Of a stretch of 13,737 nucleotides of DNA, positions 8,601 to 13,737 are shown one piece after another (the stretch's first letter is position 1; each line of letters opens with the position of its first letter). The stretch covers positions 1 through 13,737 of the forward strand of contig JABDBT010000071.1 of NCBI GenBank assembly GCA_013288465.1, read 5' to 3'. The notes under the pieces were generated by a model. The model was not told where the DNA came from. It searched no databases and saw only the letters and a program-made list of their open reading frames with translations. This stretch comes from Bacteroidota bacterium (GTDB taxonomy: Bacteria; Bacteroidota; Bacteroidia; Sphingobacteriales; Sphingobacteriaceae). A program made the translations under genes and the position numbers.

Positions 8601-8618
8601 TCCCGATAGCTATCGGGA
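8601..8618. repeat. Perfect 18-nt palindrome nested in a second inverted repeat, rpmH-rnpA spacer
   Basis: TCCCGATAGCTATCGGGA is a perfect palindrome. It is flanked by TGAACCG (8591-8597) and its complement CGGTTCA (8629-8635), so the transcript can fold into a nested structure of 7 plus 8-9 base pairs. A smaller CTCC/GGAG hairpin with an A6/U6 loop lies at 8639-8652. Located in the 84 nt between rpmH and rnpA, it could be an RNase processing site, a partial attenuator that keeps L34 expression above RnpA, or a dispersed repeat. No T-run follows on the minus strand, so it is not a classic terminator. Confidence 0.75.
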
Positions 8619-8663
8619 AGTAAATGCCCGGTTCAAGCCTCCAAAAAAGGAGATATAACCAGC

Positions 8664-8822
8664 TTATGCTTTATGACGGCGTTCGTCAGATACAGATAAT
8701 CTCTTTCTGCCTTTGGCTCTTCTTGCTGCTAATATTCTTCTGCCGTTAGCGGATGACATACGCTCACGGAAACCGTGTTTATTTCTTCTTTTCCTTTGTG
8801 AAGGCTGGAACGTTCTTTTCAT
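8664..8822 (-). CDS. rpmH: 50S ribosomal protein L34
   Basis: This 52-residue gene starts [18 protein letters not shown] and continues [17 protein letters not shown] and KGRKRLS, the hallmark of L34, a highly basic protein of the large ribosomal subunit. The C-terminal extension VSDERRHKA, beyond the usual KGRKxL end, is common in Bacteroidota. The ATG at 8820-8822 is the only sensible start and lies about 40 nt below a strong TAnnTTTG promoter. It is the first gene of the rpmH-rnpA-yidD-tsaB transcription unit. Confidence 0.97.
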   Translation of the reverse strand: MKRTFQPSQRKRRNKHGFRERMSSANGRRILAARRAKGRKRLSVSDERRHKA

Positions 8823-8861
8823 GACTTTTTTATTCTATCGTTGTTTTAAAAAACAAGAGCG

Positions 8862-8893
8862 CAAATGTAGTGTTATTTTTAAACTTTGTCAAG
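8862..8893 (-). promoter_or_regulatory. Bacteroidota-type sigma-A promoter for rpmH operon
   Basis: On the minus strand the -7 box TACATTTG (8869 down to 8862) fits TAnnTTTG exactly, and a TTG (8892 down to 8890) lies 20 nt upstream, matching the -33 element spacing known for Bacteroidota housekeeping promoters. Transcription would begin near 8855, leaving about 33 nt of leader before the rpmH ATG. This is the clearest promoter in the window. Confidence 0.75.
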
Positions 8894-8907
8894 TTATTTA
8901 GTGAAAG

Positions 8908-8948
8908 GTTTTATTAGGTTGGATAGGTTGCAAGTGTTGTAAAGGTTA
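8908..8948. repeat. Short 9-nt-period array, GTTG orientation
   Basis: GTTG/GTTA/GTTT words begin at 8908, 8918, 8927, 8936 and 8945, that is, spacings of 10, 9, 9 and 9. It is the reverse orientation of the array at 9024-9082 in the same intergenic gap. AAGTGTTGTA (8932-8941) is an exact reverse complement of TACAACACTT (9049-9058), and pairing can be extended imperfectly on both sides. The units are degenerate. Confidence 0.55.
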
Positions 8949-9023
8949 AAGTTTCAATTTTATAAAACAGGAGGCTAAAAAAACCACCAGAATTACGATA
9001 TTAGGAGTTGCTTCGGTTAATTT

Positions 9024-9082
9024 CAACCCCTACAACTTTTACAACCACTACAACACTTATAACTTTTTACAACCTTTACAAC
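9024..9082 (+). repeat. 9-nt-period TAyAACnnn array directly before the chaN-like gene
   Basis: CAAC (once TAAC) starts at 9024, 9033, 9042, 9051, 9060, 9070 and 9079: seven units with spacing 9, 9, 9, 9, 10, 9. The consensus is TAyAAC plus three variable bases. The array ends 9 nt before the ATG at 9092, so it is probably part of the 5' untranslated leader or the core promoter. No Shine-Dalgarno sequence is visible. A similar array precedes the transglutaminase gene in the same sense. The role is unknown; protein binding, RNA structure or slippage-based variation are possible. Confidence 0.75.
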
Positions 9083-9091
9083 TAATCCCAA

Positions 9092-9964
9092 ATGAAAACT
9101 ATAGCTCTACTCTTATTCATACTTCCCTTCTGCGCCGTAAGCCAGGATATGGCACAGCATTATAAAATTTACAGTACTTCCAAGCAAAAACAGGTAACCG
9201 TTGACGATATTGTTAACGATATGGCAAATGCCGATGTCCTGTTTTTTGGCGAAGAACACAATGATTCCACCGGGCATTACCTCGAAAACGTGTTATTCAG
9301 AAAGCTGGTTGAAAAATATCCAGGTAATACTGCGCTATCAATGGAAATGTTTGAAACTGACTGTCAAAACGTTTTAAACGAATACCTCTCGGGGCTTATC
9401 CGCGAAAAAAACTTTACTACAGAAGCCCGCGCCTGGCATAACTACAAAGATTATCGCCCGCTAATTGAGTGGGCAAAAACAAACCACATCCCGATTGTTG
9501 CCGCAAATACCCCGGCCAGGTACGCAAATATGGTTAACAGGTTAGGATTAACAAGTTTACAGCAATTAAGCACTGTAGGTCAATCGTATCTTCCACCTCT
9601 CCCAATTGATACCGCAACCGGCCCCTATTATGAAAAATTTGTAAAAATAATGGGCGGGCACGGTGCAATTGGCAATATGCAAATGTACCAGGCGCAAAAC
9701 CTATGGGATGCGACTATGGGTTGGTCTGTAGCCAAATTTTATAACCAGCATAAAAACTACAAAATATTACAGCTAAACGGCGGCTTTCATAGCGAAGAAA
9801 AATTAGGCGCTGCCGCCCAGCTAAAAAAATACGCGCCAAAAGCGCGCATATTAAATATTGCTGCTTACACGGATGACAGCTTTGAAAACCCCGACTGGAG
9901 CAAGTTTACACAAATGGGCGACTATATTATTTTAACCAACCCTAAATTATCGAAGACGTTTTAG
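9092..9964 (+). CDS. ChaN family haem-binding / iron-regulated protein
   Basis: The 290-residue protein has a signal peptide (TIALLLFILPFCAVSQ). A Cys at position 14 is not in a good lipobox, so ordinary export is more likely than lipidation. The mature part is of the ChaN/haem-binding uptake (Tiki/EreA-like) superfamily: VLFFGEEHNDSTGHYLE at about 49-65 with the GEEHN signature, ALSMEMFETDCQ at 81-92, IPIVAANTPARYANMV at 133-148, MGGHG at 187-191, and LQLNGGFHSEEKLG near the C-terminus. Campylobacter ChaN binds haem at the cell surface; related domains may instead be metalloproteases, so the haem role is inference. It stands alone, divergent from rpmH, and its start is the only Met before the signal peptide. 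An unusual 9-nt repeat array lies just upstream. Confidence 0.87.
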   Translation: MKTIALLLFILPFCAVSQDMAQHYKIYSTSKQKQVTVDDIVNDMANADVLFFGEEHNDSTGHYLENVLFRKLVEKYPGNTALSMEMFETDCQNVLNEYLSGLIREKNFTTEARAWHNYKDYRPLIEWAKTNHIPIVAANTPARYANMVNRLGLTSLQQLSTVGQSYLPPLPIDTATGPYYEKFVKIMGGHGAIGNMQMYQAQNLWDATMGWSVAKFYNQHKNYKILQLNGGFHSEEKLGAAAQLKKYAPKARILNIAAYTDDSFENPDWSKFTQMGDYIILTNPKLSKTF

Positions 9965-9981
9965 GTTGATTTGTGGTTAAT

Positions 9982-10040
9982 AGATCATAGTTCATGGCTT
10001 TATTATATTTCCATGAACTATGAACCATCATCTATGAACT
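9982..10040. repeat. Inverted 7-nt tandem repeats forming a hairpin, possible bidirectional terminator
   Basis: On the right, four 7-nt units run head to tail from 10013: ATGAACT, ATGAACC, ATCATCT (diverged) and ATGAACT. On the left are two inverted units, AGATCAT and AGTTCAT (9982-9995). Together they give a perfect 13-bp stem (9985-9997 with 10011-10023) around a 13-nt AT-rich loop, and the extra units allow other pairing registers. It fills the 82-nt gap between the convergent chaN-like gene and mscL, so termination for both is plausible, although no good T-run follows. Confidence 0.7.
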
Positions 10041-10046
10041 AAAAAA

Positions 10047-10457
10047 CTACTTCCCTTTCGCCAGCAAATCCCTTATCTCGGTAAGTAAAGTTTCTTCAGC
10101 TGTTGGCACCGGGTCGGGCGCCGGGGCAGCCTCCTCTTTCTTTTTCATAGCATTAATGCCTTTAACAACTAAAAAAATACAAAAAGCAACTATAACAAAT
10201 TGAAAAACCACGGTTATAAAATTACCGTAACGTATAGCAACCTCTGCCACTTTGTGTGCCGGATCAGAACTTATGATAACGTATTTCTTTTCGGCAAAAT
10301 CAACTTTACCTAATAAAATACCTATCGGCGGCATAATAATATCTTTTACCAGCGAGGTAACTATACTACCAAATGCCGCACCAATTACAACACCAACCGC
10401 AAGGTCGATAACGCTGCCACGCATGGCAAACTCTTTAAATTCTTTTACAATAGCCAT
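10047..10457 (-). CDS. mscL: Large-conductance mechanosensitive channel MscL
   Basis: MscL forms a homopentameric inner-membrane channel that opens under membrane tension to release solutes during hypo-osmotic shock. The 136 residues show the N-terminal amphipathic helix (FKEFAMRG, 7-14), TM1 [31 protein letters not shown] (pore helix, about 16-46), a periplasmic loop with YVIISS, TM2 ([26 protein letters not shown], 77-102), and a cytoplasmic tail. The tail includes a Glu/Ala/Pro-rich linker followed by the conserved C-terminal helix LLTEIRDLL. Length is normal. The gene is single, convergent with the chaN-like gene and divergent from rpoN with 144 nt between. Confidence 0.97.
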   Translation of the reverse strand: MAIVKEFKEFAMRGSVIDLAVGVVIGAAFGSIVTSLVKDIIMPPIGILLGKVDFAEKKYVIISSDPAHKVAEVAIRYGNFITVVFQFVIVAFCIFLVVKGINAMKKKEEAAPAPDPVPTAEETLLTEIRDLLAKGK

Positions 10458-10561
10458 AAGTTTTTGTTTTTGTTTATTAAAGTTATCAATAAAACTTTGG
10501 CTTATCCAAACAAATTATTTCTTTTAGCATTTACAACATTGAATGCTTTACAATAACTTAG

Positions 10562-10593
10562 TTTTTAAGTTAATAGTAATTGATGTACTTTTG
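10562..10593 (+). promoter_or_regulatory. Probable promoter of rpoN with TAnnTTTG box
   Basis: TACTTTTG (10586-10593) fits the Bacteroidota -7 consensus TAnnTTTG exactly; a T-rich TTTTT at 10562-10566 lies 19 nt upstream as a weak -33 match. The ATG of rpoN starts at 10602, only 8 nt past the box, so transcription would begin about 2-4 nt before the start codon and the mRNA would be almost leaderless. Confidence 0.5.
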
Positions 10594-10601
10594 CCCTGTC
10601 T

Positions 10602-12074
10602 ATGTTAAAACAAAATCTTCAGCAAAAACTCTTACAAAAACTTTCGCCGCAGCAAATACAGTTCATCAAATTGCTGCAGGTACCTACGGTTTCATTAGAT
10701 ACCCGCATAAAAGAGGAACTGGAAGAAAACCCGGCTCTTGAAGACCTAAGTTTAACCAACCTTAATGAGCCTGAAGAACAATACCCCGACCGCGACCCGG
10801 ATGAGGATACCTATAACAGCGACGAAGAAAAAGGCGAGATAGACGAATTTAATATTGATGACTATTTACAGGAAGACAATGTAAATGATTATGGGTCGCG
10901 TTATGACCAGAACGGTGACGATGAGGATGAACGGAAAGAGATCCCTATTGCCGTACAAAGCTCCTTTTTTGAAATACTGCAATCGCAACTGGATATGTTG
11001 CCTTTGGCTGATAAGGATTTCAGGATAGCCCGTCAAATTATCGGCAGCCTGGATGATGATGGGTATCTGCGCAGGCCCATCATGTCAATTACCGATGACC
11101 TGGCGTTTTCACAAAACGTAATGGCCACTGACGAAGAAGTGGAAGATATGCTAAAGGTTATTCAAAGCTTTGACCCGGCAGGTGTGGGCGCCCGCAGTTT
11201 GCAGGAATGTTTGCTGATACAACTGCGCAAGAAAGACAATGACCCCATCATAAAAAAAGCCATAATGGTTGTGGAGCATTACCTTGATGAGTTTACCCGC
11301 AAACATTATGATAAGCTGGAGAAATCATTGAACATGACGTCGCTTGAATTACGCGGCGTGGTAAATGAAATTTTAAAGCTTAACCCCAAACCCGGCGACT
11401 CGAACGAGGTAAACAGCAAGCAAATGCAGGTTATACCTGATTTTCATATCCGCAACAGCGATGGCGCACTGATACTAACCCTAAATTCAAAAAACGCACC
11501 TGAGCTAAGGGTAAGCCGCTCGTACCAGGAAATGTTTCAGCATTACGATAAAGCATCCCAAAAAGACAAAAAGCTGAAAGAAGCCGTACAGTTTGTAAAA
11601 CAAAAGCTTGATTCGGCAAAATGGTTTATTGACGCCATTAAACAGCGGCAGCAAACCCTGTTAAAAACCATGAATGCAATTATGCAATACCAGTACGAGT
11701 TTTTTTTAACAGGCGATGATAAAAACCTAAAACCCATGATACTGAAGGATATTGCCGACAGGATCAACATGGATATTTCAACCGTATCAAGGGTAGCCAA
11801 TTCAAAATATGTACAAACCGAGCATGGCACCTTCCTGTTAAAATCATTCTTCTCAGAAGCTATACAAACCGAAAGCGGCGAAGAGGTATCTAACAAAGAA
11901 GTAAAAAAGATACTGGAAGAACACATAGGCAAAGAAGATAAACGCCACCCCCTGGCCGACGAAAAACTAACCGATATACTCAAAGATGCTGGCTACAACA
12001 TAGCCCGCCGTACCGTAGCCAAATACCGCGAACAAATGAATATCCCGGTTGCAAGACTGCGGAAGGAATTGTAG
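10602..12074 (+). CDS. rpoN: RNA polymerase sigma-54 factor RpoN
   Basis: Sigma-54 directs RNA polymerase to -24/-12 promoters that need AAA+ activators. The 490 residues carry region I (QNLQQKLLQKLSPQQIQFIKLLQVP, with TRIKEELEENPALED, about 4-48) and an unusually long acidic region II rich in Asp/Glu (about 55-110). The core-binding domain follows (FFEILQSQLDMLPL... QIIGSLDDDGYLRR... SFDPAGVGARSLQECLLIQL), then the DNA-binding part with KPMILKDIADRINMDISTVSRVANSKYVQT (HTH) and the RpoN box ARRTVAKYRE at 468-477. All signatures are intact, so it should be functional. No sigma-54 activator or GG-N10-GC promoter stands out in the window. It is monocistronic, with its own upstream promoter-like box. 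Confidence 0.98.
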   Translation: MLKQNLQQKLLQKLSPQQIQFIKLLQVPTVSLDTRIKEELEENPALEDLSLTNLNEPEEQYPDRDPDEDTYNSDEEKGEIDEFNIDDYLQEDNVNDYGSRYDQNGDDEDERKEIPIAVQSSFFEILQSQLDMLPLADKDFRIARQIIGSLDDDGYLRRPIMSITDDLAFSQNVMATDEEVEDMLKVIQSFDPAGVGARSLQECLLIQLRKKDNDPIIKKAIMVVEHYLDEFTRKHYDKLEKSLNMTSLELRGVVNEILKLNPKPGDSNEVNSKQMQVIPDFHIRNSDGALILTLNSKNAPELRVSRSYQEMFQHYDKASQKDKKLKEAVQFVKQKLDSAKWFIDAIKQRQQTLLKTMNAIMQYQYEFFLTGDDKNLKPMILKDIADRINMDISTVSRVANSKYVQTEHGTFLLKSFFSEAIQTESGEEVSNKEVKKILEEHIGKEDKRHPLADEKLTDILKDAGYNIARRTVAKYREQMNIPVARLRKEL

Positions 12075-12131
12075 TATTAAGGCAAAAGGCGATGCATGCC
12101 TCGGACATGTTTATCAGTGAGTTTTTTGCTA

Positions 12132-12977
12132 TTATAAATATGCCAACCCGGTAAAACCGTTACTATCGTAAACAATTGGCTCAAAACCTTCATCAGCCAG
12201 TTCACAACTTACCACGATGGATTTGAAGTTTACGCCGCCAAAAATACTGGCTATGGCGGTATCGGCGGCATCGCGGCCAGTAGCTATTTTAACGAGCCCG
12301 TTAAGCGGAACAAGCTTGGTAGCATCAAATAATATCCATTCGCCGCCCAGGTAAGCTTCAAAACAGGCATGAAAATCGGCGGGTTTTAACTGGTAGGCAT
12401 AGCCGGTAAAATAACGTGCGGGTATGGTTAACGCCCGGCATAAGGCAATGCCTAAATGTGCAAAATCCCGGCATACACCAGCCTGTTGCGTTACCGTATC
12501 ATAGGCAGATGTTTGGGCGTTCGAAAAACCGCTTTGGTACTGCACGTTTTGGTATATCCAATCGGTAAGCGCTATTACCTTTGAATAAGGGTTATGAATA
12601 TGCCCGAACATATTATTGGCCAGCCTGTATAATTTATCCGACTGGCAATACCTACTTGGATTAAGGTAAGGCAGTATAGACGTATCAAACCGGGCCACAG
12701 GTATCTCAGCCTTATGTTCATGATTTGATAATATGTAGCAATTGTCAACCGTGGCTTTATAAGTTACTTTAACGGTACCTGCATCGGCAACTTCAAAGCG
12801 CGCTAACCGGTTCTCGCCATTGGCTGATACCAGTTCTTCAATCTTTATATAAGGGTTAACCTCGAATGATTCGGTTAAAACGGTTTGATGGGGTGTTCGT
12901 AAAGCGCTGATATTTAAAATCAATGTACCCGCTGACAGCACCGTATATTCCATCTCCGTGAATACATTAAATTTCAT
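12132..12977 (-). CDS. Transglutaminase-like cysteine protease family protein
   Basis: The 281 residues have an N-terminal beta domain of the bacterial transglutaminase N type (about 1-95) followed by the papain-like transglutaminase core. The catalytic triad is visible: C169 in QQAGVCRDFAHL, H203 in PADFHACFEAYL, and D218 in WILFDATKL. Bacterial members probably act as proteases or amidases rather than cross-linkers. No signal peptide is seen, so it is cytoplasmic. It lies 133 nt downstream of an Anbu-type peptidase on the same strand. This pairing, with an ATP-grasp and an alpha-E protein, is a known association thought to make and remove a peptide tag (prediction, not proven). The spacer holds a 9-nt repeat array whose last unit ends a few bases before the ATG, so expression may be separately controlled. 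Confidence 0.92.
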   Translation of the reverse strand: MKFNVFTEMEYTVLSAGTLILNISALRTPHQTVLTESFEVNPYIKIEELVSANGENRLARFEVADAGTVKVTYKATVDNCYILSNHEHKAEIPVARFDTSILPYLNPSRYCQSDKLYRLANNMFGHIHNPYSKVIALTDWIYQNVQYQSGFSNAQTSAYDTVTQQAGVCRDFAHLGIALCRALTIPARYFTGYAYQLKPADFHACFEAYLGGEWILFDATKLVPLNGLVKIATGRDAADTAIASIFGGVNFKSIVVSCELADEGFEPIVYDSNGFTGLAYL

Positions 12978-12981
12978 ATTA

Positions 12982-13117
12982 GTTATAAGGGTTGTAAATG
13001 TTATAAAAGTTGTAAAGATTAGTTATTTATAGCTGTAAAAGTATAGCGGTTGTAAATGTCATAAAGGTTCTGTGACGGGCTTTTCAACATCTACATCATT
13101 TTCAACTTCCTCACAAC
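12982..13117. repeat. 9-nt-period arrays between the Anbu and transglutaminase genes
   Basis: On the plus strand GTTG/GTTA/GATT words start at 12982, 12991, 13000, 13009 and 13018, an exact period of 9. After a break the period resumes at about 13032, 13041, 13049, 13058 and 13067. Read on the minus strand these are TAyAACnnn units leading into the transglutaminase ATG (12977), as in the array before the chaN-like gene. A weaker oppositely oriented set (CAAC/CATC/CAAC/CACA at 13085, 13094, 13103, 13112) follows, again with period 9, and enters the stop codon of the Anbu gene. The weaker part may be chance. Confidence 0.65.
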
Positions 13118-13737
13118 AATTTATTAAAAGTAGCGTCCATCCATTCTTCTGATATATGCTCAAGGGCGGCCTTTAATTCTTCGGCCCATTGGGTCGAAAT
13201 GCTTTCAAGGTCCTTTTTCTCATATCGCTGTTCAATAATATGAAAGCTGTCTTTTTTGTATATGGCCACATCAATGGGGAAGTCAACATTATTTGAACTT
13301 ACCCTGGTTGAATCAAACGAAAGGAACCCCACTTTTAGCGCCAGTTTTAAGCTGGAATTTTCATCTAAAGTACGGTTAAGTATTGGCTTTCCATGTCCTG
13401 AATTACCGATGATAATAAATGGAGCACCCGCACCCAACTCAACCCAATTGCCTTCGGGATAAAGTAGAAATAGTTTATGCTCATCATCATCTTTAAGCTG
13501 CCCGCCTATAATGCTGTGCAAGTCGAAGTTGAACCCTGCTTTTTCAAGCGACGCCTTATCTTCGTCTGCTACTCTTTTAACCTGCTCGCCAAAAGCATTT
13601 ACAGCTTTATACAGTTTATTATATTCTTTAGTCTCTAATAACTCTTTAAAATATACGATGGCCTTGTCGCGCGTTGACCGCAGTCCGCTGGTCATAATAA
13701 AAAGTGAAAATCCGTCTTTTTGTTCTATGGTAATTTT
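13111..13737 (-). CDS. Anbu / proteasome-type peptidase (N-terminus beyond the window)
   Basis: The frame is open from the right edge to the TGA at 13111-13113. The 14 codons before the Met at 13695 read KITIEQKDGFSLFI, so that Met is internal and the gene starts outside the window. The visible part has IMTSGLRSTRDKAIVYFKELL, the LYKAVNAFGEQVKRV helix, IIGGQLKDDDEHKLFLLYPEGNWVE, GNSGHGKPIL, KLALKVGFLSFDSTRVSSNNVDFPIDVAIY and a C-terminal helical segment. These match the predicted proteasome-type (Anbu, ancestral beta subunit) Ntn-hydrolase family. The catalytic N-terminal nucleophile lies off-window and cannot be checked. The family forms ring or helical assemblies with unknown native substrates. 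The transglutaminase gene follows it, which agrees with the known gene neighbourhood. Confidence 0.85.
   Translation of the reverse strand, partial: KITIEQKDGFSLFIMTSGLRSTRDKAIVYFKELLETKEYNKLYKAVNAFGEQVKRVADEDKASLEKAGFNFDLHSIIGGQLKDDDEHKLFLLYPEGNWVELGAGAPFIIIGNSGHGKPILNRTLDENSSLKLALKVGFLSFDSTRVSSNNVDFPIDVAIYKKDSFHIIEQRYEKKDLESISTQWAEELKAALEHISEEWMDATFNKLL

Noticed and set aside
8713..8901. 62-codon plus-strand frame over the rpmH region
   Set aside because: It is the reverse complement of rpmH and its promoter; L34 on the other strand explains the sequence.
8908..9082. CRISPR array
   Set aside because: Units are 9 nt with no spacers of CRISPR size and no cas genes are present.
9001..9091. 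The 9-nt array could encode a Tyr-Asn-x tripeptide-repeat peptide on the + strand
   Set aside because: The frame has no ATG start, is out of frame with the downstream gene and the 10-nt step breaks the peptide repeat; the array also recurs in non-coding context elsewhere.
11543..11983. 146-codon minus-strand frame
   Set aside because: It is entirely antisense to rpoN; Ser/Phe/Cys-rich composition is typical of the reverse complement of a Lys/Asp/Glu-rich gene.
12083..12103. Hairpin AGGC/GCCT around ATGCAT between rpoN and the transglutaminase gene
   Set aside because: The stem is only four base pairs and imperfect; too weak to call a terminator.

Overview
The window looks like chromosomal DNA of a Bacteroidota bacterium, most likely Sphingobacteriaceae (Mucilaginibacter/Pedobacter type; this placement is inference from gene content and style). 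The signs are AT-rich coding DNA without clear Shine-Dalgarno sequences, a textbook Bacteroidota promoter (TTG-N20-TAnnTTTG) before rpmH, families typical of that phylum (DUF5723, an 828-residue PriA, a sigma-54 with a long acidic region), and intergenic spaces filled with short-period repeats. There are no tRNAs, rRNAs, insertion sequences, phage genes or CRISPR arrays. Most genes are conserved housekeeping genes.

Layout. (1) 1-340, +: end of a small putative lipoprotein whose first codon probably lies just off the left edge. (2) 389-4025, -: a tightly packed operon, DUF423 membrane protein -> priA -> OsmC-family protein -> DUF1272 zinc-ribbon-like protein, with 1-2 nt between genes. (3) 4111-7271, +: two envelope genes in strikingly AT-rich DNA. 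The first is a membrane-anchored protein of unknown function split by a single frameshift at an A7 run; the second is a DUF5723 outer-membrane-type protein. (4) 7268-8822, -: rpmH -> rnpA -> yidD -> tsaB, covering ribosomal protein L34, the RNase P protein, a membrane-insertion factor and t6A tRNA modification. rpmH is a 52-codon gene that is easy to miss. (5) 9092-9964, +: a ChaN-like haem-binding protein. (6) 10047-10457, -: mscL. (7) 10602-12074, +: rpoN (sigma-54). (8) 12132-13737, -: a transglutaminase-like protease and, running off the right edge, an Anbu/proteasome-type peptidase. These last two are half of a known four-gene association with an ATP-grasp and an alpha-E protein; the other two would lie beyond the window.

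The least explained material is intergenic. Degenerate arrays with an exact 9-nt period (TAyAACnnn) sit directly 5' of both the chaN-like gene and the transglutaminase gene, in the same sense relative to each gene. Each is accompanied by a reverse-oriented array in the same gap. A separate 7-nt tandem repeat (ATGAACT), also in inverted arrangement, lies between the chaN-like gene and mscL. A perfect 18-nt palindrome nested in a second inverted repeat separates rpmH from rnpA. No gap without a gene exceeds 300 nt; the longest (8823-9091, 269 nt) holds the rpmH promoter and two of the 9-nt arrays. I see no clear novel multi-gene system. The repeat arrays, the frameshifted gene and the Anbu locus deserve the second look.
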